Source: an uncultured Ruminococcus sp. (lineage in GTDB: Bacteria; Bacillota; Clostridia; Lachnospirales; Lachnospiraceae). Taken from it: a stretch of 64,000 nucleotides of DNA. The stretch spans positions 1-64,000 of the forward strand of contig CAMMBV010000013.1 in NCBI GenBank assembly GCA_946494335.1, in the 5' to 3' direction. A program made the translations under genes and the position numbers. Of the stretch, positions 59,718 through 64,000 are shown in pieces. Positions within the stretch are counted from its first letter, which is position 1, and each line of letters begins with the position of its first letter. The notes under the pieces were generated by a model that had not been told where the DNA came from, did not search any database, and saw nothing but the letters and a program-made list of their open reading frames with translations.

Positions 59718-60310
59718 CTTTGCACCTCCGCCAGATACCTTTCAATCAGTTCTGTCAGTTCTTCCTTCGTCATGGCCTGCATATAGGTATCTCCCACCTG
59801 ATGCCCTTCACTGTCCACAAAAAAAGTAGTCGGCACCACATATATCTGGCCAAGAAGACTGTAAAAATCCTGTGTCGGCAAAAGATGGACATACCCGGCT
59901 TTTGTTTCCTCCGCCAACTCTCTGGCCAGTTTTGCCTGCTCCTCGTCAATGGTTCCATCCGAAGCAAGCGCGTCTGATACTATTCCGATCACATTTACAC
60001 CTTTGGATTCATATTCCCCGGCCAGTTCTCCCAGCGCCGGCATCTCCTGCAGACAGGGACCGCAGTATGTGGCCCACACATTGACCAGCGTCAGATCATA
60101 ATCCGCCAGCAGCTCCTGGGTCACCTCATTTCCCTCCAGATCCACTGCGGAAAAATGTTCCAGAACTCCCCACTCCTTTGAATTCTCAGCCGTCTCACTT
60201 TCTTCTGTCCCGCTTGGAGCCGTCTTCTCCTCTTCTGTTTTCTCCGGAGCTGCACACCCGGACAAAAATACCGCCGCCGCTGCTGCTGCCGCAATTTTTT
60301 TCCATTTCAT
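59714..60310 (-). CDS. TlpA-type thioredoxin-fold lipoprotein
   Basis: A 198-residue lipoprotein: signal peptide with lipobox VFLSGCAAP, a Glu/Thr-rich linker, then a thioredoxin domain with the active site WATYCGPCLQEMP and the cis-Pro region YVVPTTFFVDSEG. It probably reduces or oxidises thiols outside the membrane. The start at 60310 (MKWKKIAA) follows CGGGAGTG; the ORF track starts 12 codons earlier. It is first in the operon with the CXXC and ferredoxin-type proteins. Confidence 0.9.
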   Translation of the reverse strand: MKWKKIAAAAAAAVFLSGCAAPEKTEEEKTAPSGTEESETAENSKEWGVLEHFSAVDLEGNEVTQELLADYDLTLVNVWATYCGPCLQEMPALGELAGEYESKGVNVIGIVSDALASDGTIDEEQAKLARELAEETKAGYVHLLPTQDFYSLLGQIYVVPTTFFVDSEGHQVGDTYMQAMTKEELTELIERYLAEVQS

Positions 60311-60330
60311 CTCAAACACTCCCGCTGTCA

Positions 60331-60367
60331 AAAAGAGCCGCTGCAAATTTTAAATTTTCTTTGCAGC
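60331..60367 (-). terminator. Terminator after dapL
   Basis: GCTGCAAA and TTTGCAGC form a stem on the minus strand, extended by GGC/GCC with mismatches, followed by TCTTTTTGA. It separates dapF-dapL from the tlpA-like operon. Confidence 0.7.
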
Positions 60368-60382
60368 AGCCCGCTTTTCTGC

Positions 60383-61597
60383 TTATAATTTCTTTATTCT
60401 CTCAATTGCCTCTACTGTATTTTCGTAGCTTCCAAATGCTGTAAGTCTGAAATATCCTTCTCCGCTGGGACCGAATCCGGATCCGGGTGTTCCCACCACA
60501 TTCCCTTTCTCCAGCAGGAAATCAAAGAAATCCCAGGAGTTCATGTGATCCGGTGTTTTCAGCCAGATATACGGCGCGTTTACACCGCCCGACACGGTAT
60601 ATCCGGCGTCTTTCAGACCCTGATAGATCACTTTGGCATTATTCATATAATAAGCCACCTGATCCTTCAGCTGTTTCTTGCCTTCTTCCGAATAAACCGC
60701 CTCGCCGGCCCGCTGCACAATATAGGGCGCGCCGTTATATTTGGTGCCGTGACGTCTGGCCCAGAGACTGTGAAGCTGTACTTCTCCCGCTTTCAGCTCT
60801 TTGGGTACAACCGTAAAACCAAGACGCACTCCGGTGAAACCGGCATTTTTTGAAAAGCTTCTCAGCTCAATGGCACAGGTTCTTGCGCCTTCGCACTCAT
60901 AGATGGAGTGAGGCACATCATCCTCTGAAATGTAAGCTTCATAAGCCGCATCATATATGATAACAGCGCCCACTTTATTTGCATAGTCCACCCACTCCTG
61001 CAGCTGAGCCTTGGTAATGGTGGCTCCTGTAGGATTGTTGGGAAAACACAGATAAATCAGATCCGGTGTTTCTTTGGGAAGCTGGGGTGCAAATCCGTTA
61101 TCCGCCGTACACGGCATGTAAATCACATCGCTCCAGGTTTCCGCCGCAGGATCGTACGTTCCGGTCCGTCCCGCCATTACATTGGTATCCACGTATACGG
61201 GATATACGGGGTCACAGACTGCAATTTTATTGTCCACGCTGAAAATCTCCTGAATATTGCCGGAATCGCACTTTGCTCCGTCTGAAACAAAGATTTCATC
61301 CGGTGAGATATCACATCCACGGCTCTGATAATCATTGACTGAAATTGCGTTTCTCAGAAATTCATAACCCAGATCAGGCGCATATCCATGGAAAGTTTCC
61401 GCATTTCCCATCTCATCCACCGCCCGATGGAGCGCTTCGATGATGGACGGCGCCAGCGGCTGGGTCACATCGCCGATACCCAGACGGATAACTTTTTTAT
61501 CCGGGTGTTCAGCCTGATATGCACTCACCTTTTTGGCAATGTTGGAAAACAGATAGCTTCCCGGCAGTTTCAGATAATTCTCATTGATCTTAAACAT
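60383..61597 (-). CDS. dapL: LL-diaminopimelate aminotransferase
   Basis: A 404-residue PLP enzyme converting tetrahydrodipicolinate directly to LL-diaminopimelate, bypassing the succinylase/acetylase routes. It has the [20 protein letters not shown] start, [13 protein letters not shown], the [10 protein letters not shown] motif and the PLP Lys in [13 protein letters not shown]. It is 11 bp downstream of dapF, so diaminopimelate synthesis steps are coupled. Confidence 0.96.
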   Translation of the reverse strand: MFKINENYLKLPGSYLFSNIAKKVSAYQAEHPDKKVIRLGIGDVTQPLAPSIIEALHRAVDEMGNAETFHGYAPDLGYEFLRNAISVNDYQSRGCDISPDEIFVSDGAKCDSGNIQEIFSVDNKIAVCDPVYPVYVDTNVMAGRTGTYDPAAETWSDVIYMPCTADNGFAPQLPKETPDLIYLCFPNNPTGATITKAQLQEWVDYANKVGAVIIYDAAYEAYISEDDVPHSIYECEGARTCAIELRSFSKNAGFTGVRLGFTVVPKELKAGEVQLHSLWARRHGTKYNGAPYIVQRAGEAVYSEEGKKQLKDQVAYYMNNAKVIYQGLKDAGYTVSGGVNAPYIWLKTPDHMNSWDFFDFLLEKGNVVGTPGSGFGPSGEGYFRLTAFGSYENTVEAIERIKKL

Positions 61598-61608
61598 AAT
61601 ATTTCCTC

Positions 61609-62442
61609 CTATATTTCAATTTCTCCGTCAAATACCACAGCGGCCGGACCTGTCATATATACATGCCCGTCCTGTTCATCCCAGCAGATCTTGAGATCGC
61701 CTCCCAACAGACCTACCGTCACTTCCCGCTTTGTATATCCGTTCAGCACGCACGCAACGGCCACGGCGCAGGCGCCTGTCCCGCAGGCCAGTGTTTCGCC
61801 GGAACCCCGTTCCCAGACGCGCATTCTGACTTTGTCCTGGCTTTCCACATGGACAAACTCCGTATTGATCCGATCCGGAAAACGGACATGATTTTCAAAG
61901 CCGGGACCGATTTTTTCCAGGTCCAGATTCTCTATATCATCCATGAAAACAACAGCATGAGGATTTCCCATAGACACCCCTGTGATCCTGTAGGTTTTCC
62001 CTTCCACTTCAAGAGGACTGTCGATCACCTCTTCTTCCTCTGCTTCTATGGGAATGTGGGAAGCTGTAAGATCCGGTTTCCCCATATCCACCTTTACCAG
62101 AGAAACTTTTCCGTTTTCCACCGTGAGATCCAGATATTTTATACCGCTCCCGGTTTCTACCGAAATACTCGTTTTGTCTGTCAGGCCGTAATCATAAACG
62201 TATTTTGCCACACAGCGTATCCCGTTGCCGCACATAGCTCCCCGGGATCCGTCAGCATTATACATATCCATCTGAAAATCCGCCTTTTCAGACGGTTTGA
62301 TCAGTATCAGCCCGTCCGATCCTATTCCGAAATGACGGTCACTTACCATCCTGGCCGTCCCGGCCGGGTCATCCACCTTCTCTTTCAGACAATTTACATA
62401 TACATAATCATTTCCTATGCCGTGCATCTTAGTAAATTTCAT
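61609..62442 (-). CDS. dapF: Diaminopimelate epimerase
   Basis: The 277-residue cofactor-independent epimerase producing meso-DAP for lysine and peptidoglycan. The two catalytic Cys are in [15 protein letters not shown] and [13 protein letters not shown]. It opens [14 protein letters not shown] after a short start and has GNPHAVVF in the second half. It is the first gene of the dapF-dapL pair. Confidence 0.96.
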   Translation of the reverse strand: MKFTKMHGIGNDYVYVNCLKEKVDDPAGTARMVSDRHFGIGSDGLILIKPSEKADFQMDMYNADGSRGAMCGNGIRCVAKYVYDYGLTDKTSISVETGSGIKYLDLTVENGKVSLVKVDMGKPDLTASHIPIEAEEEEVIDSPLEVEGKTYRITGVSMGNPHAVVFMDDIENLDLEKIGPGFENHVRFPDRINTEFVHVESQDKVRMRVWERGSGETLACGTGACAVAVACVLNGYTKREVTVGLLGGDLKICWDEQDGHVYMTGPAAVVFDGEIEI

Positions 62443-62535
62443 TCAGATCTCCCTTCCATAGAAATGCATTTTTTCTAAAGCCTATTTAATCACAGATTCC
62501 TTCCGGTTGCAAGAACAACCGGCCCTTTTCCGTGA

Positions 62536-62757
62536 CTATTCCGCAAAAATCAAAGTCATCAGGTCAATCTCAAGAATTTTTGAAAGCCGGATCAGAATCT
62601 TCAGAGAGGGTTTTCTTCTTCCATTTTCAATCGCACAGATATAAGTCCGGTCCACCTCCAGAACATTTGCCAGTTCCTCCTGTGTCATACCTCTGTTTTT
62701 CCTTGAACTGCGGATTGAATTGCTCAATTTTCCATGGGCGCTCGCTGTTTTTCTCAT
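62536..62757 (-). CDS. XRE-family regulator (73 aa)
   Basis: A small HTH protein: RSSRKNRGMTQEELANVLEV and RTYICAIENGRRKPS form the HTH, with LKILIRLSKILEIDLMTLIF completing it. The start MRKTASAHG at 62757 follows GGGAGG. It lies between dapF and a divergent SLC13 permease gene; a perfect palindrome sits in the divergent region, so it may regulate the permease or itself. Confidence 0.87.
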   Translation of the reverse strand: MRKTASAHGKLSNSIRSSRKNRGMTQEELANVLEVDRTYICAIENGRRKPSLKILIRLSKILEIDLMTLIFAE

Positions 62758-62802
62758 AAAATTTACCTCCCTATTATTCAAAAATTGTCATATATTAATA
62801 AA

Positions 62803-62819
62803 TCGAATAATTTATTCGA
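62803..62819. promoter_or_regulatory. Perfect palindrome in the divergent HTH/SLC13 region
   Basis: TCGAATAATTTATTCGA is perfectly symmetric (8+1+8), about 46 bp upstream of the HTH start and 190 bp upstream of the permease. It is the only strong dyad seen in the 253-bp region, the rest of which is AT-rich. Confidence 0.5.
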
Positions 62820-63010
62820 GAAATTACATTTTTATGCAAAATAAACCAACTTATTATTTTGGCAATTTTTTTACTTCTCTCCTACATTCCGTAGAAAAAG
62901 CCGGCAAATTATTTTACTTTATGTAGTATACCTTTCCCCTCTCAAACTCGTTAAAATAACGGTAACAGTTTTTTACCCTGTATTGAGGTAACAAAAGAAG
63001 GAGGAAATGT

Positions 63011-64000
63011 ATGAAACGCACCCAGATAATCGGTACAATATTGGCAATCGCAGTATTGATTGCCATGTTTTTTGTCCCGGAAAGTATTGGACTGAGCCAG
63101 GCGGGCATCCGCACCCTGGGAGTACTGATCGCTCTTATTATCGCACTGGTAACGGAACCTCTGCCCATCGGAATTACCTGTATGCTCGGTATCGCTTTGA
63201 TGGTAATCTTCGGCGTGACTCCCACTGTCTCGGAAGCCCTGTCCGGATACACCAACCATATTTTGTTCTTCGTGCTGGTTTCATTCGGTCTTTCAGAAGC
63301 CATCGCAAAAGTACCGCTTTCCAAACGGCTGCTTGTCCTTCTGATCCGCCTGTTTGGAGCCAAAACAAAAAGGATTCTTCTCGCATTGATGATCTGCGCA
63401 GCGCTGATGTCATCCATCATGTCAAATGTTGCCACCACCGCTGTACTGATTTCAGTGGTCATCAGTTTCCTGCGAGTATATGACAACAAAGAAGAGCATC
63501 AGCGCAGCGGCAAAGCTTTTATGATCGGTCTTCCCATCGCCAGCATGATCGGAGGAATGATCACACCGGCCGGAAGCCCCTTAAACCTGCTGGGCATCGA
63601 TTTTCTGGCGGATGCAGGCATACGGCTGTCTTTTGTGGAATGGATATTGATCGGCGCCCCCGTGGCGGCTGTCGCTTTGATATTCTCCTGGTTTATCATC
63701 GCCAGGGTTTTCCATCCGGCTGAAATCGCTCCGGGGAAGATCAACGACTATATCACCAGCCTGAACATTCCGTCCAGATTTGATTTCAGAGAAAAATATG
63801 TAACCTGTGTGGTAGCCGCCCTGTTGATTTTATGGATTTTATCTTCCTGGATACCCGCACTGAATGTGACGGTGGTGGGCACGGTAGGCTTCGCATTTTT
63901 CTTCATACCAAAAGCAGATATTCTGAACTGGAAAGAGTATACCCGCAGCGTAAGCTGGGCCTCCTTCTTTCTGATCGGCACCATGATGTCCATGGGAAAT
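63011..64000 (+). CDS. SLC13/DASS-family permease, 5' part (runs off the window)
   Basis: Not listed in the ORF track because it continues past the window end. 330 codons are visible, open throughout. Family marks: the polytopic start MKRTQIIGTILAIAVL, ALVTEPLPIGITCMLG, the first signature SSIMSNVATTAVLISV and the loop MITPAGSPLNLLG corresponding to the substrate/sodium-binding SNT motifs of divalent anion:sodium symporters. Substrates in the family include dicarboxylates, citrate and sulfate. AAGGAGG precedes the ATG at 63011. Confidence 0.88.
   Translation, partial: MKRTQIIGTILAIAVLIAMFFVPESIGLSQAGIRTLGVLIALIIALVTEPLPIGITCMLGIALMVIFGVTPTVSEALSGYTNHILFFVLVSFGLSEAIAKVPLSKRLLVLLIRLFGAKTKRILLALMICAALMSSIMSNVATTAVLISVVISFLRVYDNKEEHQRSGKAFMIGLPIASMIGGMITPAGSPLNLLGIDFLADAGIRLSFVEWILIGAPVAAVALIFSWFIIARVFHPAEIAPGKINDYITSLNIPSRFDFREKYVTCVVAALLILWILSSWIPALNVTVVGTVGFAFFFIPKADILNWKEYTRSVSWASFFLIGTMMSMGN

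Noticed and set aside
59554-59745. 63-aa minus-strand ORF
   Set aside because: The frame has no features or ribosome site; the overlapping 48-aa CXXC frame has both and links its neighbours.
1-64000. CRISPR arrays, tRNA and rRNA genes
   Set aside because: No regularly spaced repeats and no cloverleaf or rRNA-like sequence were recognised on reading either strand.

Overview
The window reads as chromosomal DNA of an anaerobic Firmicute, most likely a Lachnospiraceae (Clostridium cluster XIVa) gut bacterium. This rests on gene content and order: tig-clpP-clpX-lon-engB, ecfA1-ecfA2-ecfT-truA, rplM-rpsI, an anaerobic class III ribonucleotide reductase, glycyl radical and radical SAM enzymes, DapL-type lysine/peptidoglycan synthesis and a Csp-like subtilase. 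Coding is dense and mostly on the minus strand. I saw no rRNA, tRNA or CRISPR array.

Layout. 1-1000: rpsI and rplM behind a perfect-consensus promoter and a probable L13 leader. 1000-7450: a catabolic island (PucR-type regulator, two URO-D/corrinoid-methyltransferase-like paralogues, a GPH symporter and an ion-transporter-superfamily permease) lying between truA and rplM, genes that are usually adjacent in Firmicutes. 7500-11800: truA, the ECF transporter core and a DMT exporter. 11800-18200: engB, lon, clpX, clpP, tig. 18200-21750: DJ-1 protein, a small unknown gene, CYTH protein, proC and three small HTH regulators, two of them twins with a shared upstream box. 21819-26743: a lipoprotein substrate-binding gene split by a 3.9 kb serine-recombinase element. 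26800-34600: NSS transporter, S8 protease, Nudix hydrolase, Tex and three membrane proteins of unknown function. 34660-42260: an MttB-family methyltransferase, TetR regulator, glycyl radical enzyme with its activase, a ProC-like reductase and an MFS transporter, best explained as use of N-methylated (hydroxy)proline betaines. 42300-56400: Hsp20, L25/Ctc, a CLC channel, OGG glycosylase, homoserine kinase-like ApgM with homoserine dehydrogenase, prfB with its programmed frameshift, secA, a thioesterase, nrdD with NrdR boxes, and a MATE pump. 56400-64000: a zinc-ribbon membrane protein, asnA, a redox operon (TlpA lipoprotein, a 48-aa CXXC protein absent from the ORF track, a polyferredoxin-like membrane protein), dapL-dapF, an HTH regulator and the start of an SLC13 permease.

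The most striking feature is the element at 22245-26169. Removing it at a shared GG dinucleotide restores one 333-codon substrate-binding protein frame. The reconstituted attB and attP are each perfect dyads centred on that same GG. The recombinase gene itself runs through attR: integration replaces a 28-residue C-terminal tail, encoded at the element's left end, with seven residues encoded by the host gene. The element also carries a DUF4258/YgiT toxin-antitoxin-like pair, a VbhA-like antitoxin with a truncated fic gene and an IS256 remnant. The second highlight is the betaine/glycyl-radical cluster, which has palindromic operator candidates upstream of its transporter.
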